DNA of 64,000 nucleotides from CAVUXJ01 sp963814975 (GCA_963814975.1 CAWFFB010000003.1:186001-250000); one strand, 5' to 3'. Counted from the first letter of the stretch, positions 18,623-29,262 are shown. Translations and numbers: made by a program. Notes: a model not told the origin generated them from the sequence alone.

Positions 18623-21538
18623 ATGTTCATGTGCAAGCACGCTCGCCAGCAATTCGTCGCGCTGAATATCGTCTTGCTCAGTTTCCTTAGCCTGTTTCCG
18701 CTGGCGGCACCCGCGATGGCCGGCCAGGGGGCGGCCAATCCCGCCGGCATTACGGGGGTCGTCACGGACAATACCGGGGCCGTCCTGCCCGGCGTGACGG
18801 TTACGGTGACCGGTCCCGCGTTGCAGGTGCCTTCAGTCACCAGTGTCTCGGACGAGCGGGGCGAATACCGCCTGTCGCCGTTGCCGATTGGCCTCTATAC
18901 CGTCCTCTTTGAACTGCCGGGTTTTCAGAACGTCCGCCGCGAGGGCGTGCGGTTGACCGTCGGGTTCGTGGCCAGGGTCGACTCGGAGATGAACGTCGGC
19001 GCCGTGTCCGAGACGATTACGGTCTCCGGGGCCTCGCCCCTCGTGGATACGACGTCGACGGCAACCTCGACCGAGCTCACGAAGGAGCAAGTGGACATTC
19101 TTCCCTCCTCTCGGGATGGGTTCCACGCCTTCTTGAATCAGGTGCCCGGCGTGCGCACGAACCTGGACGTCGGCTCGTCCGGGTTGGGTGACACCGTGGT
19201 CTTCAGGTTCTACGGCCAGGACGGCTCCCCGTGGCAAATGCTCGAAGGGGTGCTGTCGTCTGCCCCCACCGCCAGCGGCGCCCAGGGCAGCCACGTGGAC
19301 TTCAACGCGATCGACGGGACGCGCGTGCAGACGGTGGGCAGCAACGCGGAGATGCCGCGGCGCGGCCTGCTGGTCGATTCCGTGATCAAATCCGGCGGCA
19401 ACGAGTTTCACGGCACGGCCGTGGCGTACGGATCGGGTGCGGCACTCGAGGGCAACAACATCAACGACACCCTCGAGGCGGCGGGCATCAGAAAGCCGGC
19501 CCTACACAAAGTGCAGGACTTCGCCGGCACCGCTGGCGGCCGCATCATTCGGAACAAGCTCTGGTTTTTCGGCGGCGCCCGGTATCAGAACGTCACGCGA
19601 GACATCCTGGATGCGTTCGATCCCGACGGCACGCCGATCGCGAATGTCAAAGAGGGCGTGTATCACTTTGAAAAAATCTCGTACCAGATGTCGCCCGCGA
19701 ATCGAATCACCGGCTTTTACCACATGAACAATGATATCGAGCTGCGGAATGCGACCAAGTTCATCCCACGAGAATCGATGTTGGACAAGGACAACCCGAC
19801 CTGGATGACGAAGGCGGAATGGCAGGCCGTGCGCGGCAACGCGCTGGTCGCCTCGGTCCAGTACGGGCAATGGGACTTCAACGGGCAGTATCACGGGATC
19901 ACGCCGGGCAAGCAGTCGACGACCGACATTGCGACCCTGTATGTGACCGGCAACCATTTCACCCAGGGCGCGAACGCCAACGGGCGGGTATCGGACAGAG
20001 GCCGGCGTCACACCAAGGGCGTCGTCAGCTGGTACAAGCCGGATCTGGCCGGCGGCAATCACGAATTCAAGGCGGGGGTCGACCACCTGTGGAGCTGGGT
20101 CGACGACCAGTTTAACGCCCCGGAAGCGGGTTCGAGCTACCAGCTGATGTTCAACAACGGCGTACCCTTCCAGATCGCCACGACGAACGCGCCGGTCAAG
20201 GGCAGAACCACGGCAACTACCTTGGCGTGTATGTGCAGGACTCGTGGACCCTCGCGCGCCGGCTGACGCTCAACCTGGGGATGCGCTTCGAGCACGACAC
20301 CGCGTATGCGCCGCAGCAGTGCCACGAGGCCTCACCGTTTGCCGCGGCCCAGTGCTTTGACGAGATTCGGCTGGTGACCTTCAACTCGGTCGCGCCGCGC
20401 GCGCACGTCGCGTTCGACGTGATGGGCGACGGCAAGACCGTGCTCAAGGGGGGGTATGGGCGGTTCAATCAATTGCGCGAGCTGGAACCGGATCTGACCA
20501 ACATCAACCAGAACGTGATCGGCGACGACGATCTGGGATTGGCACGACAACAACGGCAACAAGACGTACGACGCCGGCGAGGTCGACCTCGACCCGAACG
20601 GGCTGGACTTCGCTTCGATCTCGGGCACCACCCTCGGGGTCGTGAACCCGAACGAGAAACAGCCCAAGACCGACGAGTTCTCGCTGACCTTCGAGCGCGA
20701 GCTGTTCGCGAACACGTCGGCACGAGTCACCGGCGTGTATACGCGCAACTTCAACCATTCTCGCTGTCCGAGATCAGTCGCGACGGTCAATACACGATTC
20801 CGATCACGAATCTCGATCCCGGGCCCGATGGCGCGGCTCGGCACCGGCGACGATACGGGCCAGTCGTTCACCTACTACGACTACCCGACGAGCCTTCGCG
20901 GGCGCCGCGAGCTCGGGCACGATGATCGTCAACAACCCGGGCGCGGATGCGAATTACAAGACCTTCGAAGTCGCGGTCATGAAACGGCCCGCCCAGGGGT
21001 GGCAGATCGGTTCGTCGTTCTCGAGCACGTGGGTCGACGTCCCGATTTCCTGCGGCGCCTCGGGCTCGGGGCTCGGCAGTGGCTCTCCGTTAATTTGGTA
21101 CACCACGCGGTGCCTCACGAATCCCAACCAGGTCTTCAACACGGCCAATCAGACGAGGGAGTGGCAGGCCAAGGTCTCGGGTGCGTATAACCTGCCGTTC
21201 GGGATTCTGGCGTCGGCCAACTACGATATCCGAAACGGGTTGCGCGTGGCTCGGCAAGTGCTCTTTACAGGCGGCACCGCCATTCGCTCGATCTCGTTGA
21301 ACGTCGAACCCATCGGGAGCTTCAGCCTCCCCAGAACCCACGAGTTGGATGTCCGTGTCGCGAAGCGGGTGAATCTCGGGGCGGCACGCTCAGTGGAGCT
21401 GCGTTTTGACATCTACAACGCGCTGAACAAGGGCACCGCCACGGTACATGAACCTGCGGTCCGGCTCGAGCTACCTGCGTCCCAGCCACGATCCTGTTCC
21501 CGCGGATCCTGCAGATCGGCGCCACGTTCAACTTCTAG
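18623..21538 (+). pseudogene. TonB-dependent receptor, Oar-like (copy 2), multiple frameshifts
   Basis: ATG 18623 has AGGAGGG just upstream. Signal peptide (ending PAMAGQG), carboxypeptidase-regulatory domain, plug (SETITVSGASPLVDTTSTA; SSRDGFHAFLNQVPGVRTN) and a complete barrel follow, ending GATFNF-stop at 21536-21538. The terminal Phe is typical of outer-membrane beta-barrels. The frame changes about seven times: near 20200, 20520, 20755, 20830, 20905, 21445 and 21490. Homology to copy 3 persists through every shift without gaps. This pattern suggests indel errors in a low-quality stretch, although real decay cannot be excluded. Function: TonB/ExbBD-energised uptake across the outer membrane, ligand unknown. 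Confidence 0.82.
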
Positions 21539-21569
21539 GATCGAGCCGGTTGTCTCCGATCGGTCATGT

Positions 21570-21597
21570 GGGCGCGCCGCCTTAGGGTGGCGCGCCC
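21570..21597 (+). terminator. Terminator-like hairpin after receptor copy 2
   Basis: GGGCGCGCC (21570-21578) pairs perfectly with GGCGCGCCC (21589-21597); GTTCC follows. The same hairpin sequence, with a T5 tail, follows copy 3, so the 3' regions are also paralogous. Confidence 0.6.
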
Positions 21598-21676
21598 GTT
21601 CCGTGGTCTTGATCGACTTCGACAATTCTTGGATCTCCGCTCCAAGAAGTGCCTCAGTCGAGTCCTGATCCACTGT

Positions 21677-21707
21677 TGACAGTTGGTTTCCTTGCAACGT
21701 TAAGGTT
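21677..21707 (+). promoter_or_regulatory. Candidate promoter of TonB receptor copy 3
   Basis: TTGACA at 21677-21682 and TAAGGT at 21702-21707 with a 19-base spacer, longer than in copies 1 and 2. The leader to the ATG is about 137 bases, as in copy 1. Confidence 0.4.
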
Positions 21708-21844
21708 GGCCGTATACCGTTTTCATAGCTCAGCCGTTCGCATTTCCGCTCGCCAACCCGCTCTCATACACCGCGCCGTTTCGTCAGGTCGCGTGTCTCG
21801 AAAATGGATTGCTCCGGCAACGGGGCGATTCGAGGAGGGGTCAA

Positions 21845-24761
21845 ATGTCGATGTGGAAATGTGCTCGCCCAGGATTTTTCGCGTTGATTGTCAGTTTCTT
21901 CCTATATCAGCTTCTTCCTGGGCGGCGCCCGCGATGGCCGGCCAGGGGGCTGGAAATCCTGCCGGCATCTCCGGCGTGGTCACGGACAATTCCGGAGCCA
22001 TTCTTCCCGGCGTGACGATCACCGCGACCGGTCCTGCGCTGCAGGTGCCGTCAGTCACGAGTGTGTCTGACGAGCGAGGCGAATACCGCTTGTCGCCGCT
22101 GCCGATCGGCACCTACACCGTCGTTTTCGAGCTTCCCGGCTTTCAGAACGTCCGGCGGGAGGATATCCGGTTGACGGTGGGATTTACCGCGCGCGTGGAC
22201 GCGGAGATGAACGTGGGTGCGGTGTCCGAGACGATTACCGTCTCCGGGGCCTCGCCGCTCGTGGACACGAGCAATACCGCCACCAGTACCGAGCTCACCC
22301 GCGAGCAATTAGAGGTGCTCCCCAGCTCCCGGGATGGGTTCCATGCGTTCCTGAACCAGGTGGCCGGCGTGCGCACGAACCTGGACGTCGGCTCGTCCGG
22401 GTTGGGCGACACGGTGGAGTTCAAAATCTACGGGCAGCTGGGGTCCCCGTGGCAGATGGTCGAAGGGGTGCTGGCGTCGGCTCCCACCGTCCAAGGCGCG
22501 CAGGGCAGCCACGTGGACTTCAACGCGATCGACGGGACGCGCGTGCAGACGGTCGGCAGCAACGCGGAGATGCCGCGGCGCGGCCTGCTGGTCGATTCCG
22601 TGATCAAATCCGGCGGCAACGACTTTCATGGCACGGCTGTGGCGTACGGGTCGGGCGGGGGGCTCGAGGGCGACAATATCACCGACGAGCTCGAGGCGCA
22701 GGGCATCAGGTTGGCCAAGCTGCACACAGTGCAGGACTTCGCCGGCACCGTGGGCGGCCGGATCATCCGGAACAAGCTCTGGTTTTTCGGCGGCGCCCGA
22801 TATGAGAAGGTGGAACGCGACATCCTGGACGCGTTCGATCCCGACGGCACGCCGATCACGAATATCAAGAGGGGCGAGTATTACTTTGCCAAGGGGTCGT
22901 ATCAGGCGTCGGCCGTCCAATCGCTTCACCGGCTTCTACCACTGGACCACTGATTACGAACTTCGGAATGCGACCAGGTTCGTCCCGCGGGAATCGATGG
23001 AGGAGAAGGACAATCCGGTCTTTATCACCAAGGGTGAATGGCAGACCGTGCGCGGCAATGCGCTGGTCGCCTCGGTCCAGTACGGGCGATGGAACTTCAG
23101 GGGCCCCGGCTATAGCACCGCCCCGGGTAAGGTGTCGACGACCGACATCGCGACGCTGTTCGTGACCGGCGACAATTTTTCCATCAATGGCCGGGACCAG
23201 GACGACCACCGCGATCACACCAAGGCGGTCGTGAGCTACTACAAGCCGGATCTGCTCAGGGGCAATCACGAGTTCAAGCTGGGGGTCGACCACCTCTTCA
23301 GCTCGTTCAACGATGGCTATGACGCCATCGGCGCGAACAACTCGTTGGGCTACCAGCTCCGGTTCAACAACGGCGTGCCCTTCCAGCTCAACACGCGGAA
23401 CACCCCGGCCAAAGGACTGAACTACAGCAACTACTTCGGCGTGTATGGGCAGGACGCGTGGACCCTTGCGCGGCGGGTCACGCTCAACCTGGGGATCCGC
23501 TTCGAGCGCGAGTCGGCGCATGCGCCTGAGCAATGCCGCGAGGCCGCGACCTTTGCGACGGCCCAGTGCTTCGACGCGTTCGAGCTGAAGACCTTCAACT
23601 CGATCGCGCCGCGCGCACACATCGCGTTCGACGTCGTGGGCGATGGCAAGACGGTGCTGAAGGGTGGGTATGGGCGCTTCAATGCGCTGCGCGAGCTGCA
23701 ACCGGATCTCACCAGCATCAACCTCAATGGCCCGGCGACGACGACCTGGGACTGGCACGATAACAACGGCAACAAGCTGTACGAGGCCGGCGAGGTGAAC
23801 CTCGATCCGAACGGGCCGGACTTCCGATCGGTCACGGGCATCGGCGGCAACGTCCTGGGGGTGGTCAATCCGAACGAGAAACAGCCCAAGACCGACGAGT
23901 TCTCGGCGACTTTGGAGCGGGAGCTGGTCGCGAATACGGCCGTGCGCGTCACCGGGGTGTATACGCGAAACACCAACAACTATGGGCTGTCCGAAATCAG
24001 CCGCGAGGGCCAGTACACCATCCCGGTCACGAATCGCGATCCGGGGCCCGATGGCCGGGTCGGCACGGGCGACGACGGCGGCCAGGTCACTTACTACGAG
24101 TACCCCTCGAGCTTGGGGACCCAAACGTTCGCGAAAACGATGTTCGTCAACAGCGACGTCTGGGACCAGAGTTTCAAGTCGTTCGAAGTCGCGTTCACGA
24201 AACGGCCTTCCCAGGGATGGCAGCTGGGCGGGTCGTACTCCACCACCTGGGTCGACATCCCGATCCAGTGCAGCCAATCGGGCACAGGGCTCGCCAGCAG
24301 CAATTCTCCCTGGATTTGGTATCCCAGCCGGTGCAACACGAATCCCAACCAGTCCTTCAACACGGCCGACAACACCCGGCAGTGGCAGGTCAAGGTGTCC
24401 GGCGCGTATAACCTGCCGTGGGGGATTCTGGCGTCGGCCAACTACGATATCCGGAACGGGCTGCGACAGGCTCGGCAAGTGGTCTTTACGGGGGGCCAGA
24501 CCATCCGGTCGATTTCGTTGAACGTGGAGCCCATCGGCAGCTTCAGCCTTCCCAACACCCACGCGCTGGACATCCGTCTGGCGAAGCGCGTCGGTCTCGG
24601 GAGCCCCGCACGCTCGATAGAGCTGCGTGCCGACATCTACAATGCGCTGAACAAGGGCACGACCCGGTCCTGGAACCTGGTGTCGGGCGCCAAGCTACCT
24701 GCGTCCGGCCACGATCATGTTCCCGCGCATCATCCAGCTCGGCGCCACGTTGAACTTCTAG
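21845..24761 (+). pseudogene. TonB-dependent receptor, Oar-like (copy 3), nearly intact with three frameshifts
   Basis: ATG 21845 follows CGAGGAGGGG, and the N-terminus MSMWKCARPGF is close to copy 1 (MSIWKCARPGF). Frame changes occur near 21905-21925 (in the signal peptide), 22915 and 24700. Between 22915 and 24700 the barrel is open for about 600 codons (YGQDAWTLARRVTLNLGIRFE; GDGKTVLKGGYGRFNALREL; NEKQPKTDEFSATLERELV; ASANYDIRNGLRQARQVVFTG). It ends GATLNF-stop at 24759-24761. It is the best-preserved of the three paralogues, about 970 residues, and probably functional if the shifts are errors. Outer-membrane TonB-dependent transport of an unknown, possibly glycan or peptide, ligand. Confidence 0.85.
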
Positions 24762-24791
24762 CACGGGCCGGTTGTTCTCAGATTTGTCCGA

Positions 24792-24832
24792 CGATGGGCG
24801 CGCCGCCTCGGGTGGCGCGCCCATCGCTTTTT
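24792..24832 (+). terminator. Strong Rho-independent terminator after receptor copy 3
   Basis: A perfect 13-bp stem CGATGGGCGCGCC / GGCGCGCCCATCG (24792-24804 with 24814-24826) is followed by CTTTTT. Confidence 0.88.
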
Positions 24833-24849
24833 CCGCCAGGCACTTCCGA

Positions 24850-24896
24850 AAATCTGAAATCTGAAATCCGAAACTAAAGCCCAAAGCCCAAAGGCC
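24850..24896. repeat. Two heptamer tandem arrays, AAATCTG and AAAGCCC
   Basis: AAATCTG, AAATCTG, AAATCCG (24850-24870), then from 24876 AAAGCCC, AAAGCCC, AAAGGCC. In another register the first array is TGAAATC, a relative of the T(G/C)AAGTC heptamer at 4454 and 11979. It sits between the receptor terminator and the next gene. Confidence 0.75.
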
Positions 24897-24929
24897 TAGA
24901 CTGATGATGGAGCGGTACAATGACCCATC

Positions 24930-26991
24930 ATGGCGCGGCCACGCACGTTGCGCAGGCATTCGCCGCCACCGGCGACGACAGCGGCACCTTCGACGGGCAT
25001 CTGGCGGCGTGCCGCGATCATCGCCATCGCCGGCTTCCTCGCCTACGCGAACAGCTTCTCCGGGCCGTTCGTCTTCGACGATCGCGTTTCGATTGTCGAG
25101 AACGCTCAGATCCGTGACGTCGCGAAACTCGACCAGGTCCTGTTCCCCCGCCGTGAGCTGCCGACCGCTGGCCGTCCGCTGGTCAATCTGTCCTTCGCCC
25201 TCAACTACGCTCTGGGCGGCCTGAGCGTCGGCGGCTACCATCTCGTCAACCTGGCCTTTCATCTGCTCTGTGGCCTACTGGTCTTTGGCATCGTGCGCCG
25301 CACGCTGGAGCTGCCGGCGCTGAAGGGCCGGTTCGGCGGGGCGGCCTTGAATCTCGGGTTCGCGGTGGCGCTGCTGTGGACGCTTCATCCGCTGAACAGC
25401 GAAGCGGTCGATTACCTGACCCAGCGGACCGAGCTGATGATGGCCCTGTTCTACCTGCTGACGCTGTACGCCAGCATTCGCGCCTTGCCGCCGAAGGTGC
25501 GAGGCTGGCCGGCGATCGCGGTGCTGTCGTGTGGAGCTGGCATGCTGTGCAAGGAATCCATGGTGACAGCCCCGGTCCTCGTCGTGCTGTACGACGTCGT
25601 CTTCGTCTTCGAGTCTTTCAAGCGGGCGCTCAGCGAGCGATGGCGTTTTTATGCGGCTCTGTGCGCGTCCTGGGTCGTCCTGACCGCGGTGCTGTGGTCC
25701 GGTCCACGCGTGCGCTCCGCCGGATTCTCGGCCGGCGTGGACCCGTGGACGTATCTGCTCAACCAGACGGTGATGATCACGCAGTATCTCCGGCTGGCGG
25801 TCTGGCCCACGGCCCTCGTGGCGAATTACGGATGGCCCGTGGCGCTGACGCTTCGCGACGTCCTGCCGCAGGCGTTGCTCGTGACGGCTCTTCTGGCGCT
25901 GACGGCCGTCGCGCTCGTTTCGCCGGCCGAAATGGGGCTTCCTGGGCGCCTGGTTCTTTGTGACCCTCGCCCCGACATCCAGCATCGTGCCGATCGCCAC
26001 CGAAGTCGGCGCCGAGCGTCGCATGTACCTCCCCCTGATCGCGCTCGTCGTGCTCGCGGTGGTGTCCGCGTCGTTCGTGAAGCGCGCGGTCTCGGCAGGC
26101 GGCGCGGTGGTGCTCGCGGTGGTCGCCACGCTCTTCGCGCTTGGGACCTTCATCAGGAACCGAGAATACAGGTCTGAGCTGGTGCTCGCGCACACCATCC
26201 TTGAACGCTACCCGACCAGCGTCGCCCATCACATCCTCGGCACCGACCTGCTGATGGCGGGGGAGCGTGAGGCCGGCATGAAGGAGCTGCGCCAGGCCGT
26301 CCCCGGCGCGCCCAGAGCGTATTACACCCTCGGGGTCGAGCTCCTCAAGGAAGGGAAGAACCGGGAGGCGATCGACGAACTGCAGGCGTTCCTGCGGGAG
26401 CAGCCGAACCTTGTCGAGGCGATCTCCGCGCGGCAATTGCTTGGCCAGGCGCTTGCCCACGAGCGGCGATGGGCGGAAGCCATCGAGCAGGAGCAGAGGG
26501 TGCTGACGATGAACCCATCGGAGAATCAGCGCCTGGAGACCCATGCGCTGCTCGCCGAGGCGTTCCTCGGGGCCGAGAACTTCACCGAAGCGATCGCGCA
26601 TAGCCGCGAGTATCTGCGATCGCGGCCGAACGACGGGGCCGTCCTCACCCGTCTCGGCATCGCCCTGAGCGCGGCGGGCGAGCTCGCGAATGCCGTTGCG
26701 GCGTTCCGGCACGCCGCGGCCGTCGCTCCAGGACAGGCCGATGCGCAGCGCAATCTGGCGATTGCGCTCTCCGATCACGGAGATTTCGAGGACGCCCTCG
26801 ACCCCGCGCGACAGCTGGTGGTGCTTCGGCCCGGGGATGCGGACGCGCATCGCCTGCTCGGACGCCTGCTCGCTCGGCTGGGGCGGTTGGACGAGGCGCG
26901 GTCTCACTTGGAACGATCGCTGCAGATCGATCCGACCGATGTCGATGCGAGAGAGCTTCTCCGAAAGCTGCAGGCAGCGAGGCCTCGGTAG
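24930..26991 (+). CDS. Membrane glycosyltransferase-like protein with TPR domain (TMTC-like), one frameshift
   Basis: The N-terminal part is polytopic (FLAYANSFSGPFVFDDRVSIVEN; GGYHLVNLAFHLLCGLLVFGI; LWTLHPLNSEAVDYLTQRTE). The FVFDD loop and the HPLNSEAVDYLTQR signature are those of the TMTC/O-mannosyltransferase-like GT-C family. Near 25930-25960 the frame shifts by one base, then VTLAPTSSIVPIATEVGAERRMYLP continues the family pattern. From about residue 420 there are seven or eight TPR units (AYYTLGVELLKEGKNREAID; AEAFLGAENFTEAIAHSREYL; SLQIDPTDVDARELLRKL). The total is about 687 residues. In animals the family O-mannosylates proteins; bacterial members are uncharacterised. It follows the receptor cluster on the same strand but after a strong terminator. 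Confidence 0.82.
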
Positions 26992-27061
26992 CGCGGCGGT
27001 CAGGCTGGTGCGGACATATGGATGGGCTGGGTGCGGCGGTCGGGGCGCACGAACACGTTGG

Positions 27062-27067
27062 TATAAT
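27062..27067 (+). promoter_or_regulatory. Candidate -10 box of the kai operon
   Basis: A perfect TATAAT at 27062-27067 lies 35 bases before the kaiC ATG. No recognisable TTGACA is found 16-19 bases upstream, so recognition may need an activator or an extended contact. Confidence 0.35.
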
Positions 27068-27102
27068 CCGCGGTTGTCTCTTCTCCAGGGAGCGAGGGCG
27101 GA

Positions 27103-28578
27103 ATGACGGCTCGGCGACGCGCGTCCTCGAAGAAAACTCCCCAGAGCGCACATGAACTGCCGAAGGCACCCACTGGGATTCTCGGGCTCGACGAGGTGAC
27201 CAACGGCGGCCTGCCCCGGGGCCGTCCGACGCTCGTGACCGGCGGCCCCGGCTGTGGCAAGACGTTGCTCGCCCTCGAATTTCTTATGCATGGGGCGGCC
27301 AAGTACGGTGAGCCCGGCGTCTTCGTCACCTTCGAAGAGCGCGCTGAAGATCTGAGGGACAACGCCCGCTCCATCGGGCTGAATCTCGACAACCTCATTC
27401 GACGCAAGCGTCTGGCAATCGAGTACATCCGCGTCGAACGGTCGGAAATCGAGGAGACGGGCGAATACGACCTCGAAGGCCTGTTCATCCGCCTCGATCA
27501 CGCCATGAATTCGGTCAAGGCCACGCGCATCGTCCTCGACACGATCGAGTCGCTGTTTGCCGGACTCGCTGATGCAGGCATCCTTCGAGCAGAACTGCGG
27601 CGCCTGTTCGCATGGCTCAAGGACAGGGGCGTCACGGCCGTCATCACGGGTGAGCGGGGAGACAAGACGCTGACGCGGCAGGGGCTCGAAGAGTACGTCT
27701 CGGACTGCGTCATTGTTCTCGACCACCGGGTCATGGACCAGATTTCGACCCGGCGCTTGCGCGTCGTGAAGTACCGCGGCTCTCATCATGGGACGAATGG
27801 GTACCCCTTTCTCATCGACGCAGACGGCATCGTCGTGCTGCCGATCACCTCCCTGCAGTTGCAGCACAAGGCCACGACCTCGCGCATTTCGACAGGGCTG
27901 GACTGGCTCGACACCATGTTCGGCAACAAGGGCTATTTCCGCGGCAGCAGTGTGCTGATATCCGGCGGCGCGGGATCCGGGAAGACGAGTCTCGCGGCCC
28001 ATTTCATCGACGCCGCATGCCGGCGGAAAGAGCAGGTGCTTTGTTTTGTGTTCGAGGAATCCGCGGCGCAGTACATACGGAACATGCGCTCGATTGGCCT
28101 CGATCTTGATACATGGGTCGGGAAGGGTCTGCTGACCATCGATGCGGCGCGGCCCACGCTGTACGGCCTGGAATCCCACCTCGCGAAAATGCATCGCCTG
28201 ATCGATGCGGCGCATCCCACCGCGGTCGTCGTCGATCCGTTGTCGAGCTTCACCGGCGGCACGCCGAGCGAAGTCGCCGGCACGCTGATTCGGATGATCG
28301 ACTATCTCAAGAGCCGGCAAATAACCGCCTTGTTCACGCATCTGATTCCGGCGAGGCTGACCTCTGTCGACACAGAAGTCGGGGTGTCGTCGCTGATGGA
28401 TACATGGCTCCTGCTGTCATCGCCCTCTTCGGGAAACATCGCGGGTCGTCATCTGACCATTCTCAAGTCACGTGGCATGCCTCATTCCACCCTGACGCGG
28501 ACGTTCATGATGACGGATCGGGGGGTGCGCAGCGCGCCGTCCACCAGGCACTCCGGCCGGTTGGTGGCGAATCGATGA
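27103..28578 (+). CDS. kaiC: KaiC-like double-domain RecA-fold ATPase/kinase
   Basis: 491 residues with two KaiC domains. The CI Walker A is residues 47-54 (GGPGCGKT), with the catalytic pair E78-E79 (TFEERAED). The CII Walker A is 288-295 (GGAGSGKT), with E318-E319 (VFEESAAQ). The CII phospho-site region reads VGVSSLMDTW, placing Ser429-Ser430 where cyanobacterial KaiC has Ser431-Thr432. The C-terminus ends FMMTDRGVRSAPSTRHSGR and lacks a clear KaiA-binding tail; no kaiA is present. The frame is intact. GGAGCGAGGGCGG precedes the ATG. The stop overlaps the next ATG (ATGA). Non-cyanobacterial KaiC proteins act as timers or stress regulators; output here is probably through the histidine kinase encoded downstream. 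Confidence 0.93.
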   Translation: MTARRRASSKKTPQSAHELPKAPTGILGLDEVTNGGLPRGRPTLVTGGPGCGKTLLALEFLMHGAAKYGEPGVFVTFEERAEDLRDNARSIGLNLDNLIRRKRLAIEYIRVERSEIEETGEYDLEGLFIRLDHAMNSVKATRIVLDTIESLFAGLADAGILRAELRRLFAWLKDRGVTAVITGERGDKTLTRQGLEEYVSDCVIVLDHRVMDQISTRRLRVVKYRGSHHGTNGYPFLIDADGIVVLPITSLQLQHKATTSRISTGLDWLDTMFGNKGYFRGSSVLISGGAGSGKTSLAAHFIDAACRRKEQVLCFVFEESAAQYIRNMRSIGLDLDTWVGKGLLTIDAARPTLYGLESHLAKMHRLIDAAHPTAVVVDPLSSFTGGTPSEVAGTLIRMIDYLKSRQITALFTHLIPARLTSVDTEVGVSSLMDTWLLLSSPSSGNIAGRHLTILKSRGMPHSTLTRTFMMTDRGVRSAPSTRHSGRLVANR

Positions 28579-28936
28579 GTCCCAAGACGACCCGTGTCCG
28601 GACGGCGAAGCGCCGAAACCCAGGGGAGGCCGGCGGAAGAAGGCCTGGAACCTGCGGCTGTACATCGCCGGTGCGACGCCGCGGGCCACCTCGGCGCTCC
28701 AGAACCTCAAAGCGGTCTGCGAACAGCATCTGGCTGGGCAGTATCGCATCGAGGTCATCGATCTGCTGAAGCACCCGCAGCTTGCAAAGGGCGATCAGAT
28801 TGTCGCTGTGCCGACGCTCGTGCGTCATCTGCCGCCTCCAGTCAAGAAGATCATCGGCGATCTGTCGGATGCCGAACGTGTCCTGGTCGGGCTCGATCTG
28901 CGGCGCCAGGGCCGGACCGACTCGAGCCACGAATGA
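28575..28936 (+). CDS. kaiB: KaiB-like protein 1, one frameshift near the start
   Basis: ATG 28575 overlaps the kaiC stop. The first ~15 codons (MSPKTTRVRTAKRRNP) are read in frame with this ATG. A one-base shift at about 28610-28625 then leads into KKAWNLRLYIAGATPRATSAL, QLAKGDQIVAVPTLVRHLPPPVKKIIGDLS and a final VLVGLDLRRQ, the full thioredoxin-like KaiB fold. The GD pair after the second strand, important for KaiB fold switching, is kept. The length after correction is about 120 residues with a basic extension before the fold. KaiB binds the CI ring of KaiC. The stop overlaps the ATG of the second kaiB. Confidence 0.82.
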
Positions 28937-29262
28937 AGTCCAATCCTGTCAAGAAGACCGCGCGACAGCGAGCCACCCGCCGCCGCTACGTCCTTCGCCT
29001 CTACGTCACCGGCTCCACGAGCAGGTCTGTGCGGGCGCTCGAGAACGTGCGCCGTATCTGCGACGAACATCTCGCTGGTAACTACCAGCTGGAAGTCATC
29101 GATATCTACAAGGACCTCGCGCTCGCCCGCGGCGACCAGATTATCGCCGCGCCGACCTTGATCAAACGCCTCCCGGCGCCCCTTCGGCGCCTGATCGGTG
29201 ACATGTCGAATGAGCAGAAGGTCCTGATGGGACTCGATCTGCGGTCGCGCCGGCGCTTATAG
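28933..29262 (+). CDS. kaiB: KaiB-like protein 2
   Basis: 109 residues, intact. A basic N-terminal extension (MKSNPVKKTARQRATRRR) precedes the KaiB fold: YVLRLYVTGSTSRSVRALENV, YQLEVIDIYKDLALARGDQIIAAPTLIKRLPAPLRRLIGDMS and KVLMGLDLRSRRRL. It differs from KaiB 1 at many positions although both keep the core, so these are diverged paralogues rather than a recent duplication. The start ATG overlaps the kaiB1 stop (ATGA). The extension is absent in cyanobacterial KaiB. It may compete with KaiB 1 for the KaiC CI ring. Confidence 0.92.
   Translation: MKSNPVKKTARQRATRRRYVLRLYVTGSTSRSVRALENVRRICDEHLAGNYQLEVIDIYKDLALARGDQIIAAPTLIKRLPAPLRRLIGDMSNEQKVLMGLDLRSRRRL

Noticed and set aside
22865..24562. 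565-codon minus-strand open frame opposite receptor copy 3
   Set aside because: Repetitive antisense text that also appears opposite copies 1 and 2, because the receptors are paralogues.
25777..28341. 854-codon minus-strand open frame across the TPR gene and kaiC
   Set aside because: Antisense shadow; it spans two well-supported plus-strand genes and carries no recognisable domain.
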